The translations under genes and the position numbers were made by a program. A DNA stretch of 64,000 nt from Streptomyces bicolor. GTDB taxonomy: Bacteria > Actinomycetota > Actinomycetes > Streptomycetales > Streptomycetaceae. This document shows positions 26,210 through 34,862 of this stretch, piece by piece. The notes under the pieces were generated by a model. It was not told the DNA's origin. It did not search any database and saw nothing but the letters and a program-made list of their open reading frames with translations. The DNA is taken from positions 62,001 to 126,000 of the forward strand of contig NZ_JOFS01000012.1 of assembly GCF_000719285.1 (NCBI RefSeq). Direction: 5' to 3'. The first letter of the stretch is position 1. Every line of letters starts with the position of its first letter.

Positions 26210-27343
26210 TCAGTTGTCGTCCTCGTCGATGAGGAACCCACGCATCGGAGACGGAGCCTGGCCCATCGGGGACGGACCCTGCGGCCGGACCGGTGCCATC
26301 GGCTGGGTCATCGCCGGGGACATCTGCTGCTGACCGCCGTAGGACGGACCGGCCGGAGACGGGGCGCCGCCCATCGTCTGGTTGCCGCCGTACGACGGGG
26401 CACTCGCGCCGGCCGGTGCCATGGAAGGCGCCGGGGACGGCGGGAGGGATGCCGTAGCCGGGGTGCGCGGCGGGGCGAGCGAGTCGTCCGCCTGCGTCTC
26501 CAGCTGGCGCAGCTGGGACTCGAGGTAGGACTTCAGCCGCGTGCGGTACTCGCGCTCGAAGCCGCGCAGGTCCTCGACCTTGCGCTCCAGCGTGGCGCGA
26601 GCGGACTCCAGCGAGCCCATCGCGACGCGGTGCTTCTCCTGCGCGTCCCGCTCCAGGGCGTCAGCCTTGGCACGGGCGTCCCGCTCGAGACCCTCGGCAC
26701 GCGAACGCGCCTCGCCGACGATCTTGTTGGCCTCGGAACGGGCCTCCGCGATCGCCTGGTCGGCGGTCTGCTGGGCGAGCGACAGAACGCGCGCGGCGCT
26801 GTCGCCACCGGGGCCGCCCTGACCGGGACCGCCCATCGGGCCACCCATCGGACCGCCCATGGGGCCGCCCATCTGCTGCATGGGGGGCTGGCCCATCGGC
26901 CCCGGACCCTGGCCCATCGGACCGGGACCCTGAGGGCCACCCTGACCGCCGGGACCGGCGGGCAGCTGCGGGGCACCGCTCGGCAGCTGGGGCGGACCAC
27001 CCATGGGGCCACCCATCTGCTGCTGCGGCGGGCCCGATATCCCGGCGGGAACGGGAGCCCCGGGACCGCGCATGCCCTGCTGCGGCATGCCGCCCTGCTG
27101 CATACCGCCCTGCTGCTGGTCCTGCGGCGGCTCCGGAGGCTTGCGCATGTTCTGCTGGTTCTGGGCAGCAGCACGCGTGGCCGCGGCCAGCTTGGCGCGC
27201 AGGTCCTCGTTCTCGCGGAGCAGGCGCGTCAGTTCGGCTTCGACCTCATCGAGGAAGGCATCGACCTCGTCCTCGTCATAGCCTTCTCGGAGGCGGACGG
27301 TCGTGAACTGCTTGTTCCGCACGTCCTCGGGGGTCAACGGCAT
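26210..27343 (-). CDS. divIVA: DivIVA, polar growth and division organiser
   Basis: The 377-aa coiled-coil protein marks negatively curved membrane at hyphal tips and is essential for polar growth in Streptomyces. The membrane-binding N-domain ([38 protein letters not shown]) has the conserved Phe/Arg hook region, and a first coiled coil reaches residue about 65. A Gln/Gly/Met/Pro linker (about 70-185) then separates it from the second coiled coil (190-285), followed by a Pro/Ser tail. This split layout is typical of Streptomyces DivIVA and differs from the shorter Wag31. GAGGTG lies 5 nt before ATG 27343. It is the last gene of the cluster. Confidence 0.96.
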   Translation of the reverse strand: MPLTPEDVRNKQFTTVRLREGYDEDEVDAFLDEVEAELTRLLRENEDLRAKLAAATRAAAQNQQNMRKPPEPPQDQQQGGMQQGGMPQQGMRGPGAPVPAGISGPPQQQMGGPMGGPPQLPSGAPQLPAGPGGQGGPQGPGPMGQGPGPMGQPPMQQMGGPMGGPMGGPMGGPGQGGPGGDSAARVLSLAQQTADQAIAEARSEANKIVGEARSRAEGLERDARAKADALERDAQEKHRVAMGSLESARATLERKVEDLRGFEREYRTRLKSYLESQLRQLETQADDSLAPPRTPATASLPPSPAPSMAPAGASAPSYGGNQTMGGAPSPAGPSYGGQQQMSPAMTQPMAPVRPQGPSPMGQAPSPMRGFLIDEDDN

Positions 27344-27398
27344 CTCTTCACCTCAACGTTGTCGTCGGCAGTCGGCAAGACCGTATCTGTCACATCGC

Positions 27399-27686
27399 TC
27401 ACATCGCGCTCCGCACGAGCGTGATCAGGATGTAGACGATGATCATCAGTACGAAGAAGGACAGGTCGAGCGCCACGCCCCCGAGACGCAGCGGCGGGAT
27501 GAACCGCCGCAGAAGCTTCAGCGGTGGATCGGTGACAGTGTAGGTGGCCTCCAGAACGACCACCATCGCCTTGCCGGGTTGCCATGAGCGGGCGAACTGG
27601 AAGACGTAGTCCATGACCAACCGGAAGATGAGCACGATGAGGAAGACCATCAGCGCGATGTAAAGAACCTGCAGGACCACGCTCAT
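27399..27686 (-). CDS. yggT: YggT-family membrane protein (YlmG)
   Basis: The 95-aa protein has two hydrophobic segments (residues 4-27 and 68-92) around a conserved amphipathic region (VLEATYTVTDPPLKLLRRFIPPL) with the family's T(D/E)P motif. YlmG proteins sit next to sepF in Gram-positive dcw clusters and are linked to division or membrane organisation, with no known reaction. I chose ATG 27686, preceded by GAGGG. It lies 58 nt after sepF and 55 nt before divIVA. Confidence 0.92.
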   Translation of the reverse strand: MSVVLQVLYIALMVFLIVLIFRLVMDYVFQFARSWQPGKAMVVVLEATYTVTDPPLKLLRRFIPPLRLGGVALDLSFFVLMIIVYILITLVRSAM

Positions 27687-27744
27687 GACTGGTGCTTCCC
27701 TCTCCCCTGTTCCCAGTTCCGTGCTGTTCTTCCGGTGGTGCGTC

Positions 27745-28386
27745 TCAGCTCTGGTTGAAGAACCCGCCCTCTGCGATGCGGGCCTTGTCCTCCGCCGTGA
27801 CATCGACGTTAGCAGGCGACAACAGGAACACCTTCTGCGTCACCCGCTCGATGCTGCCGTGAAGACCAAACACCAAACCGGCCGCAAAGTCGACAAGTCG
27901 CTTCGCGTCTGTGTCATCCATCTCAGTCAGATTCATGATCACCGGCGTGCCCTCACGGAAGTGTTCCCCGATGGTACGGGCCTCGTTGTACGTCCGCGGG
28001 TGAAGCGTGGTGATCCGGTACGGCTCTCGTTCCGACACGACCTTGGGCATGATCACCGGTGCGTTCTTCTCCAGGCTTGCGCGTTCTTGTGTGATGGATG
28101 CCACGGGCGCGATACGCGCCGGGCGGCTGGATTCCGCGGGTAGCGAAGTCGATCGGGCCACGGGTTCACGCGGCGCGGGCGGCTGCACGATTCGCACCTC
28201 TTCGTCCCTTTGGGACTGATGTGCGCTGTGGGACTGGTGTGACGGTTCGTGCCGTCGGTGGTCCCGCTCGGGCTCCGGGTCCAGTTCGGGCTCGAAGTCG
28301 TCATCGGGGTCGAACCCCCGGCCGTCGTACCCATCGTCCTCCACGAGGCCGAGGTAGACCGCCATCTTGCGCATCGCGCCGGCCAT
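27745..28386 (-). CDS. sepF: SepF, membrane anchor of the Z-ring
   Basis: The 213-aa protein binds FtsZ and tethers it to the membrane; this role matters because no ftsA is present in the cluster. The N-terminal amphipathic helix ([14 protein letters not shown]) is the membrane anchor. An acidic then His/Gln-rich linker follows (about 20-100), and the SepF core ([52 protein letters not shown]) makes the dimer that binds the FtsZ tail. GGAGG precedes ATG 28386 by 10 nt. Confidence 0.95.
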   Translation of the reverse strand: MAGAMRKMAVYLGLVEDDGYDGRGFDPDDDFEPELDPEPERDHRRHEPSHQSHSAHQSQRDEEVRIVQPPAPREPVARSTSLPAESSRPARIAPVASITQERASLEKNAPVIMPKVVSEREPYRITTLHPRTYNEARTIGEHFREGTPVIMNLTEMDDTDAKRLVDFAAGLVFGLHGSIERVTQKVFLLSPANVDVTAEDKARIAEGGFFNQS

Positions 28387-28511
28387 GCTCTGAGTCCTCC
28401 GCTCTGTGGTGGATCGGCGACTGCCAAGTGCCCGCCATCCACGCGGTCGTTACGCCCGCCTTTCGGCGACATTGACCATATTTTCTGCTGTGGTCCGACT
28501 TCCTGGCGACG

Positions 28512-29231
28512 TTACCCGAGCCTGGGGCGGACTCCGAGTACCGCAGTGCCGACGCGCACATGTGTCGCACCGGCCGCCACCGCCTCTTCGAGATCCGCAC
28601 TCATCCCTGCCGACACCATGTTCGCAGTCGGATGAGCTCGGCGCAGGTCAGTCGACAAATCCATCAACCGCTCGAACGCCGCCTGTTGGCGCCCGGCGTA
28701 CTCCCCCGAGAGCGGGGCGACGGTCATGAGTCCGTCCAGCCGCAGCCCCGGAGCCTTCGCGACGAGGTCCGCCAACTCTTCGATCCCACCTGGCGCCACA
28801 CCACCTCTCTCGCCTCTCAGGCTCACTCCCGCGTCCAGCGCCACCTGGATCAGGCAGCCCACCTCGCGCTCCTGCCGTTCGGCCTCCCTCGAGAGCGCCG
28901 TCACCAGCTTGGAACGATCGACGGACTGCACGAGATCCGCGTAACTCACCACGGATCGCACCTTGTTGGTCTGCAATTGACCAACAAAATGCCAAGCGAG
29001 GGGCAGATCCGAGCATTCGGCGGCCTTGGGGGCCGCGTCCTGGTCGCGGTTCTCGGCGACGTGACGGACACCGAGTTCCGACAGGATCCGCACATCGCTC
29101 GCGGGATAGGTCTTGGTGACCACGATGAGTGTCACCTCGTCGCGCCCCCGCCCGGCGGCGGCGCAGGCGGCGGCGATGCGCGCCTCCACTTTCGCCAGGT
29201 TCGCGGCGAGTTCGCCCTTACGGTCCGTCAT
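28512..29231 (-). CDS. yggS: YggS-family PLP homeostasis protein
   Basis: The 239-aa alanine-racemase-like single-barrel protein binds pyridoxal phosphate and balances vitamin B6 pools. The PLP-lysine motif is VTLIVVTKTYPASDVR (residues 31-46), and the phosphate-binding region is LDGLMTVAPLSG and MVSAGMSADLEEAV. It is the YlmE of Gram-positive dcw clusters. It starts 6 nt after the pgeF stop, so the two are cotranscribed. Confidence 0.94.
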   Translation of the reverse strand: MTDRKGELAANLAKVEARIAAACAAAGRGRDEVTLIVVTKTYPASDVRILSELGVRHVAENRDQDAAPKAAECSDLPLAWHFVGQLQTNKVRSVVSYADLVQSVDRSKLVTALSREAERQEREVGCLIQVALDAGVSLRGERGGVAPGGIEELADLVAKAPGLRLDGLMTVAPLSGEYAGRQQAAFERLMDLSTDLRRAHPTANMVSAGMSADLEEAVAAGATHVRVGTAVLGVRPRLG

Positions 29232-29237
29232 GCTCTC

Positions 29238-29966
29238 TCAGTCCAACCAGACATATCCCGCGAGTCGCCCCGTGGTGCGGTCGCGGCGGTACGAGAAGTG
29301 GTCGCCCGACTCACGGGTGCACACCGGCGACTGCTCCCGGTCGCGCACGCCGAGTCGGGCGAGTTGCGCGTGCACTCCGGAGGCGACGTCCACCGCGGGA
29401 GTGCCCCAACTCGTCTCGGCGTGCGCCGTCGGCTCCACGGCGGCCACTTCGGCGCGCATCGTCTCCGGCACCTCGTAGCACCGACCGCATACGGCGGGGC
29501 CGGTGCGGGCGATGATCCGGGCCGGGTCGGCGCCCAGTTCGGTCATCGCGCGTAGCGCGGCCGGCACGACTCCGGCGACCATGCCGGGCCGCCCCGCGTG
29601 GGCCGCGGCGGCGATCCCGGCGACCGGGTCGGCCAGCAGGACCGGCACGCAGTCGGCGGTGAGAACGGCGAGGGCGAGACCACGCCGCGCCGTGACGATC
29701 GCGTCGACGTCGGGCACCGGACGATCACGCCATGGTCCGTCGACCACGGCGACGTCCGTCCCGTGCACCTGGTTCATCCACACGACGCCACCCGGGTCGA
29801 GCCCGAGCGACTTGGCGGCGAGCTCGCGATTGGTCAGTACGGCGTCGGTGTCGTCGCCGACCGCCCCGCCGAGGTTGAGCTCCTCATACGGAGCGGCGCT
29901 CACCCCGCCCCACCGGTCGGTGAAGGCGAAGTGCGCGCCGCTCACGGTGTCGCGCTGTCCTATCAC
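29238..29966 (-). CDS. pgeF: PgeF/YfiH-family laccase-domain protein (peptidoglycan editing factor)
   Basis: The 242-aa protein matches the YfiH (multicopper polyphenol oxidase-like) family. Its metal-site residues are visible in VVWMNQVHGTDV, LTADCVPVLLAD and AAAHAGRPGMVAG (two His and one Cys). In E. coli the homologue removes wrongly incorporated Ser from peptidoglycan precursors, which suits this cluster. The start is GTG 29966, 10 nt after the ftsZ stop, with no strong ribosome-binding site; GTG 29945 is an alternative. Confidence 0.92.
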   Translation of the reverse strand: MIGQRDTVSGAHFAFTDRWGGVSAAPYEELNLGGAVGDDTDAVLTNRELAAKSLGLDPGGVVWMNQVHGTDVAVVDGPWRDRPVPDVDAIVTARRGLALAVLTADCVPVLLADPVAGIAAAAHAGRPGMVAGVVPAALRAMTELGADPARIIARTGPAVCGRCYEVPETMRAEVAAVEPTAHAETSWGTPAVDVASGVHAQLARLGVRDREQSPVCTRESGDHFSYRRDRTTGRLAGYVWLD

Positions 29967-29976
29967 GTCAGAAGGA

Positions 29977-31182
29977 TCACTTAAGGAAGTCCGGGACGTC
30001 CAGTTCCTCCGCCGCGCTGTCGGCGTAGGTCCGCGACGACGGGACCGGCGGGGCGACCGGGACGTCGGCCACCGGCTCGGGCTCCGGCTCCGGCTCCTCC
30101 TTCGGCTTGACGCTGCCGAGCGAGCCGAAGGACGGACGGCTCTCGGTCTGCCGTACCGGAGTGGGCTCCTCGCGGCGGGCCGAGGAGGAGGACGACGACG
30201 TCGAGCCGAGGACGTTGTCCCGGCGGGCCGGCGGCTGGCCCCCGTCGAAGCCGGCCGCGATCACTGTGACCCGCACCTCGTCGCCGAGGGCGTCGTCGAT
30301 GACCGCGCCGAAGATGATGTTGGCCTCGGGGTGGGCGGCCTCGCTGACCAGTTGGGCGGCCTCGTTGATCTCGAACAGGCCGAGGTCGGAGCCGCCGGAG
30401 ATCGAGAGCAGCACGCCCCGGGCGCCGTCGATGGACGCCTCCAGGAGCGGCGAGGAGATCGCCATCTCGGCCGCGGCCACCGCGCGGTCGTCGCCGCGGG
30501 CCGAGCCGATGCCCATGAGGGCCGAACCGGCCTCGGACATGACCGACTTGACGTCGGCGAAGTCGAGGTTGATCAGGCCGGGGGTGGTGATGAGGTCGGT
30601 GATGCCCTGGACACCGGAGAGCAGGACCTGGTCGGCCGACTTGAAGGCGTCGAGCACCGAGACCTGGCGGTCCGAGATGGACAGCAGCCGGTCGTTCGGG
30701 ATGACGATGAGGGTGTCGACCTCTTCGCGGAGCTCGGCGATGCCGTCCTCGGCCTGGTTCGCGCGGCGCCGTCCCTCGAAGGTGAACGGGCGCGTGACCA
30801 CGCCGATGGTGAGGGCACCGAGGGAGCGTGCGATGTTGGCCACGACGGGCGCCCCGCCGGTGCCGGTGCCGCCGCCTTCACCGGCCGTCACGAAGACCAT
30901 GTCGGCCCCCTTGAGGACCTCTTCGATCTCCTCGCGGTGGTCCTCGGCGGCCTTGCGGCCGACGGCCGGGTTCGCTCCGGCGCCGAGTCCGCGGGTGAGT
31001 TCGCGGCCGACGTCGAGCTTGACGTCGGCGTCGCTCATCAACAGAGCTTGCGCGTCAGTGTTGATGGCGATGAACTCGACGCCCTTGAGACCGACCTCGA
31101 TCATCCGGTTGATGGCATTGACACCACCGCCGCCGACACCGATGACTTTGATGACTGCGAGGTAGTTCTGCGGTGCTGCCAC
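29977..31182 (-). CDS. ftsZ: FtsZ, division tubulin
   Basis: The 401-aa GTPase polymerises into the Z-ring; in Streptomyces it makes cross-walls and the ladders of sporulation septa. The tubulin signature [13 protein letters not shown] binds [14 protein letters not shown] is the T7 loop that completes the neighbour's active site, and the first strand has [15 protein letters not shown]. The core ends near residue 315; a Ser/Pro/Glu-rich linker follows, then the C-terminal peptide DVPDFLK that binds SepF. The start is GTG 31182 with AGAGG at 8 nt. The long gap upstream carries its own promoters. Confidence 0.98.
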   Translation of the reverse strand: MAAPQNYLAVIKVIGVGGGGVNAINRMIEVGLKGVEFIAINTDAQALLMSDADVKLDVGRELTRGLGAGANPAVGRKAAEDHREEIEEVLKGADMVFVTAGEGGGTGTGGAPVVANIARSLGALTIGVVTRPFTFEGRRRANQAEDGIAELREEVDTLIVIPNDRLLSISDRQVSVLDAFKSADQVLLSGVQGITDLITTPGLINLDFADVKSVMSEAGSALMGIGSARGDDRAVAAAEMAISSPLLEASIDGARGVLLSISGGSDLGLFEINEAAQLVSEAAHPEANIIFGAVIDDALGDEVRVTVIAAGFDGGQPPARRDNVLGSTSSSSSSARREEPTPVRQTESRPSFGSLGSVKPKEEPEPEPEPVADVPVAPPVPSSRTYADSAAEELDVPDFLK

Positions 31183-31470
31183 GTCGAAGGCCTCTCGCCT
31201 CGAGTTACGGGTCGTCGGATCACGGGAAGCGGTGTGCCTTCGTGAACCGGCGACTGATGCCGAATGGGACGGTCCGTAGCGCCGACCCGAACCCTAACCC
31301 TGAAGTTTAGGGTTACCAGTGTGTCTGTTCCTTGAAGTCTTCTGAACAGGACACTAAGTCGACAAGTGGCGCACGTTCAACGAACACGCCGAACCTCCCG
31401 TTTTTCTTTTCACCCTATGTGATCAGCCATGTCGCTGCCCAACCAGGGTGCTGGCCTGCGCGAATGTGCG
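31183..31470 (-). promoter_or_regulatory. ftsQ-ftsZ regulatory gap
   Basis: This 288-bp gap is the largest inside the dcw cluster and is AT-richer than its neighbours. It holds a perfect 7-bp inverted repeat TAACCCT (31295-31301) / AGGGTTA (31309-31315) with an extra CCCTAA copy beside it. It also has two GACAC words on opposite strands (31321-31325 minus, 31350-31354 plus), matching the published WhiA core. In S. coelicolor ftsZ has several promoters here, one of them sporulation-controlled (established); which sites match them cannot be read directly. Confidence 0.6.
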
Positions 31471-32271
31471 TCAACTTCCCGCTGACGCAGGGGCGGTGGG
31501 AACACTGACGTCGAAGTACCGCGCATCCGGCGAGGCTTTCATGAGAGCGGTGAGTGTGCGAGCCTTCGCGGCACCCTTCTCGCCACTCCCCCACGCGACG
31601 GTCCGGCCGTCACCCAACTCCAGCGAGATGTCGTCGTAGGAACGGACCTTGACGACCTCGGTGGACCGCGCGACGGCGGCCGGAATGGCGCGGGCGACCC
31701 GCACCGCCTCCCGCACCAGACGGTCCTCTCCGAAGCGTCGCAGGCTCGCCGCGGCGGAGCTGGACCGGGACGGCGTCAATTCCAGTGCGGGAACGCCTTT
31801 CGGTGGCTCAGAAACCGTGGCGAAACGGACACCTTCATCGTCCACTTCGATGAAGTTTCCGCCCTTTTGGACAATCAGAACCGGAGTGCGCTCCACCACT
31901 TTCAGGCCGATTCCATGCGGCCAGGCACGGACCACATCAACCGCGTCAATTCGGGGCAATTTCCGGCGCAGTCGCGCCTCAATCGCATCGGTGTCGACGG
32001 AAATCATGGGCGCCCCTACGGGGACGTCGGCGGCGTCATGGATCTGCCCGGGCGTCAGGACTCGCGTTCCGGAGACGGAGACGCGCTCCACGCGCAGCCA
32101 CTGAGAGCCGTACAACGCCCAAACGGAGCCCGCGCCGAGGAGCACCAGGATGACGACAAGAATGATGATCGTACGAAGGCGGCGGCGCAGCCCCAACCGC
32201 CGCCGGGCGAGGGGCGGGTCGGACGACTCCTGCTGGCGTTCACCGCGCTCCGCGGTCGTCGGTCCGGCCAC
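31471..32271 (-). CDS. ftsQ: FtsQ/DivIB, divisome membrane protein
   Basis: The 266-aa bitopic protein links FtsL and FtsI to the divisome. It has a basic cytosolic tail (RRRLGLRRRLR), one membrane helix (residues 34-53), a POTRA domain (VERVSVSGTRVLTPGQIHDA onward, about 60-130) and the FtsQ beta domain. The start is GTG 32271. It lies 25 nt after murG. Its stop is followed by the ftsZ promoter gap. Confidence 0.94.
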   Translation of the reverse strand: MAGPTTAERGERQQESSDPPLARRRLGLRRRLRTIIILVVILVLLGAGSVWALYGSQWLRVERVSVSGTRVLTPGQIHDAADVPVGAPMISVDTDAIEARLRRKLPRIDAVDVVRAWPHGIGLKVVERTPVLIVQKGGNFIEVDDEGVRFATVSEPPKGVPALELTPSRSSSAAASLRRFGEDRLVREAVRVARAIPAAVARSTEVVKVRSYDDISLELGDGRTVAWGSGEKGAAKARTLTALMKASPDARYFDVSVPTAPASAGS

Positions 32272-32296
32272 GCTCCCTGCCCTCCGTCATACAGTC

Positions 32297-33388
32297 CTAT
32301 CGACGGTGCGAGGCGATCGCCTCGTACACCATGCCGACGAGCAGGTCGTCGGCGTCCCGGCGGCCGAACTCGCTTGCGGCGCGGGACATCTCGTACAGCC
32401 GGTGCGGGTCGGCGAGCACGGGCAGGACGTTCTGCTGCACCCACTCGGGCGTGAGTTCCGCGTCGTCGACCAGCAGCCCGCCGCCGGCCTTGACCACCGG
32501 CTGGGCGTTCAGCCGCTGTTCGCCGTTGCCGATGGGCAGCGGGACGTAGGCGGCCGGGAGTCCGACGGCGGAGAGTTCGGCGACGGTCATCGCGCCCGCG
32601 CGGCAGAGCATCATGTCGGCCGCGGCGTACGCGAGGTCCATCCGATCCAGGTAACTTACCGGGATGTAGGGGGGCATTCCCGGCATCTGATGCACTTGCG
32701 GCAGTTCGTTCTTGGGACCGACCGCGTGCAGGATCTGGATCCCGGCCTGCTGCAGCCAGGGCGCGACCTGCTGGACGACCTCGTTGAGGCGGCGGGCGCC
32801 CTGCGAGCCGCCGGAGACCAGCAGCGTCGGCAGGTTCGGGTCGAGCCCGAACATCGCGCGGGCCTCGGGGCGGACGGCGGCCCGGTCGAGGGTGGCGATG
32901 GTCCGGCGCAGCGGGATGCCGATGTAGCGCGAGTTGCGGAGCTTGCTGTCCGGGGTGGAGACGGCGACCTGGGCCGCGTACCGCGAACCGATCTTGTTGG
33001 CGAGGCCGGGGCGGGCGTTGGCCTCGTGGATGACGATGGGCACACCCAGGCGCTTGGCGGCGAGGTAGCCGGGCAGGGCGACATAGCCGCCGAAGCCGAC
33101 GACGCAGTCCGCCTTGGTGCGCTCCAGGATCTGCTCGGTCGCCTTGATCGTGCCGCGCAGCCGGCCCGGGACGGTGATCAGCTCGGGCGTGGGCTTGCGC
33201 GGCAGGGGTACGGCGGGGATCAGCGCGAGCTCGTAGCCCCGCTCGGGCACGAGCCGGGTCTCAAGGCCGCGCTCCGTGCCCAGGGCCGTGATCCCCACGG
33301 TCGGGTCCTGCCTGCGCAGGGCGTCCGCGAGGGCGAGCGCGGGCTCGATGTGGCCGGCGGTCCCCCCACCGGCGAGTACGACATGCAC
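32297..33388 (-). CDS. murG: MurG, lipid II-forming GlcNAc transferase
   Basis: The 363-aa GT-B enzyme adds GlcNAc to lipid I at the inner membrane face. The N-terminal Gly-rich loop GGGTAGHIEPALALADAL binds lipid phosphates, FGGYVALPG is conserved, and the UDP-GlcNAc site shows LLVSGGSQGARRLNE and CRAGAMTVAELSAVGLPAAY. Start GTG 33388, 6 nt behind ftsW. In many bacteria murC follows murG; here ftsQ follows directly. Confidence 0.97.
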   Translation of the reverse strand: MHVVLAGGGTAGHIEPALALADALRRQDPTVGITALGTERGLETRLVPERGYELALIPAVPLPRKPTPELITVPGRLRGTIKATEQILERTKADCVVGFGGYVALPGYLAAKRLGVPIVIHEANARPGLANKIGSRYAAQVAVSTPDSKLRNSRYIGIPLRRTIATLDRAAVRPEARAMFGLDPNLPTLLVSGGSQGARRLNEVVQQVAPWLQQAGIQILHAVGPKNELPQVHQMPGMPPYIPVSYLDRMDLAYAAADMMLCRAGAMTVAELSAVGLPAAYVPLPIGNGEQRLNAQPVVKAGGGLLVDDAELTPEWVQQNVLPVLADPHRLYEMSRAASEFGRRDADDLLVGMVYEAIASHRR

Positions 33389-33394
33389 CGAAAT

Positions 33395-34759
33395 TCACCG
33401 CTCTCCGGACGAACGCGCCGCCGAGGCACGCCGTCGCATCGTGTTCCATCTCCGAGGCTCCCGGCCGGAGCCGGCGCCTCCCGCACGCTTTCTACCAAAG
33501 CGGGGTTGCCGCGCAGAAAGCGCCGCCCGCGCAGCGGGCTCGTCGCGCGCGAAGGCGATCAGCAACCCGATGGCGAACATGGTCGGCAGCAGGGCGGACC
33601 CTCCGTAGGAGAACAGCGGGAGGGGGACACCGGCGATCGGCAGCAGGCCGAGCACCGCACCGATGTTGATCACGGCTTGCGCGGTGATCCAGGTGGTCAC
33701 GCCTCCCGCGGCGTACCTCACGAAGGGGTCCTCCGTGCGTCCGGCCACGCGGATACCCGCATAGCCTAGAGCCGCGAAGAGGGCGAGCACCGACAGCGTC
33801 CCCGCCAGGCCCAGTTCCTCACCGGTGACGGCGAAGATGAAGTCGGTGTGGGCTTCGGGGAGTTGACCCCATTTCTCCACACTCGCCCCCAGCCCGGAAC
33901 CGAAAATTCCGCCGGACGCGAGCGCGTAGATGCCGTGCACGGCCTGCCAGCAGTCGACGGGGCCGGCCTGTGGCTCGGTGGCGCCGAGGCACTGCAGGCG
34001 GGCCATCCGGTTCTCGCTGCTCTTGATCAGGAACACGCCGATCACACCGGCGAACGACAGGACCCCCACGAACAGCCGGGTCGGCGCCCCCGCCAGCCAC
34101 AGCAGGCCGAACAGGATCGCCGACATGACGATCGCCGTGCCCATGTCGCCACCGAGCATGATCAGTCCGAGCAGCATGAAGGCGACCGGCACGAGCGGCA
34201 CCAGCATGTGCTTCCACTGCGTCAGCAGCCTCTTGTCCTGCTTGCGGGCGATCAGGTCCGCGCCCCACAGCACCAGCGCGAGCTTGCCCAACTCGCTGGG
34301 CTGGATCTGGAAGGAGCCGCCGAGGGCGATCCAGTTCTGGTTGCCGTTGACCGCGACTCCTATCCCGGGCACCTGCACCAGTGCCATCAGGAAGACGGCG
34401 CCGGCGAGGATCGGGTAGGCGAGCGCCCGGTGCAGCTTCACGGGCATCCGGGAGGCGGCGAACAGCAGCCCGGTGCCGATCGCCGCGGCCAGCAGCTGCT
34501 TGCGGAAGAAGTACGACCCCGGCAACGACATCTGCAGTGCCTTGATCTGGGAGGCCGAGTAGACCATCACCAATCCGAGCACGGTGATCAGCAGGCTGCC
34601 GCCGAGGATCAGGTAGTACGCGGTCAGCGGCCGGTCCCACGCCCGCTGCACGCGCGTGTACAGCCGTCGTACGGCGTTGTCGCTCGGCGGCCGGGGAGGG
34701 TCGGGGCGGCGTCGGACGGCCCGCTGCACGGGAGGCCGTCCCGTACGGCTACCGGGCAT
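33395..34759 (-). CDS. ftsW: FtsW, septal peptidoglycan polymerase (SEDS)
   Basis: The 454-aa SEDS protein polymerises glycan strands at septa together with FtsI. A basic N-terminal extension of about 45 residues precedes ten membrane helices. The SEDS signatures are present (RMPVKLHRALAYPILAGAVF, EKWGQLPEAHTDFIFAVTGEELGLAG, GVPLPLFSYGGSALL), with the catalytic Asp region in the long extracellular loop. A Pro/Arg-rich tail follows. GGTGAG precedes ATG 34759. The 103-nt gap to murD leaves room for an extra promoter. Confidence 0.97.
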   Translation of the reverse strand: MPGSRTGRPPVQRAVRRRPDPPRPPSDNAVRRLYTRVQRAWDRPLTAYYLILGGSLLITVLGLVMVYSASQIKALQMSLPGSYFFRKQLLAAAIGTGLLFAASRMPVKLHRALAYPILAGAVFLMALVQVPGIGVAVNGNQNWIALGGSFQIQPSELGKLALVLWGADLIARKQDKRLLTQWKHMLVPLVPVAFMLLGLIMLGGDMGTAIVMSAILFGLLWLAGAPTRLFVGVLSFAGVIGVFLIKSSENRMARLQCLGATEPQAGPVDCWQAVHGIYALASGGIFGSGLGASVEKWGQLPEAHTDFIFAVTGEELGLAGTLSVLALFAALGYAGIRVAGRTEDPFVRYAAGGVTTWITAQAVINIGAVLGLLPIAGVPLPLFSYGGSALLPTMFAIGLLIAFARDEPAARAALSARQPRFGRKRAGGAGSGREPRRWNTMRRRASAARSSGER

Positions 34760-34862
34760 CGGCGCTCACCGCCTCGCCATGCGCGTACACACTGGCCGGC
34801 CACATCCGAGTCACGCGTCCCTCCAAGGGTCCCGAAGCACCCGCAGTGGCCGAGACCCGGCG

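Noticed and set aside
31405..31425. BldD-like site in the ftsZ gap (TCACC and GTGA words)
   Set aside because: The half-sites are in the opposite order to the BldD consensus, and the CAGTGT word near 31317 lacks one base of the box.
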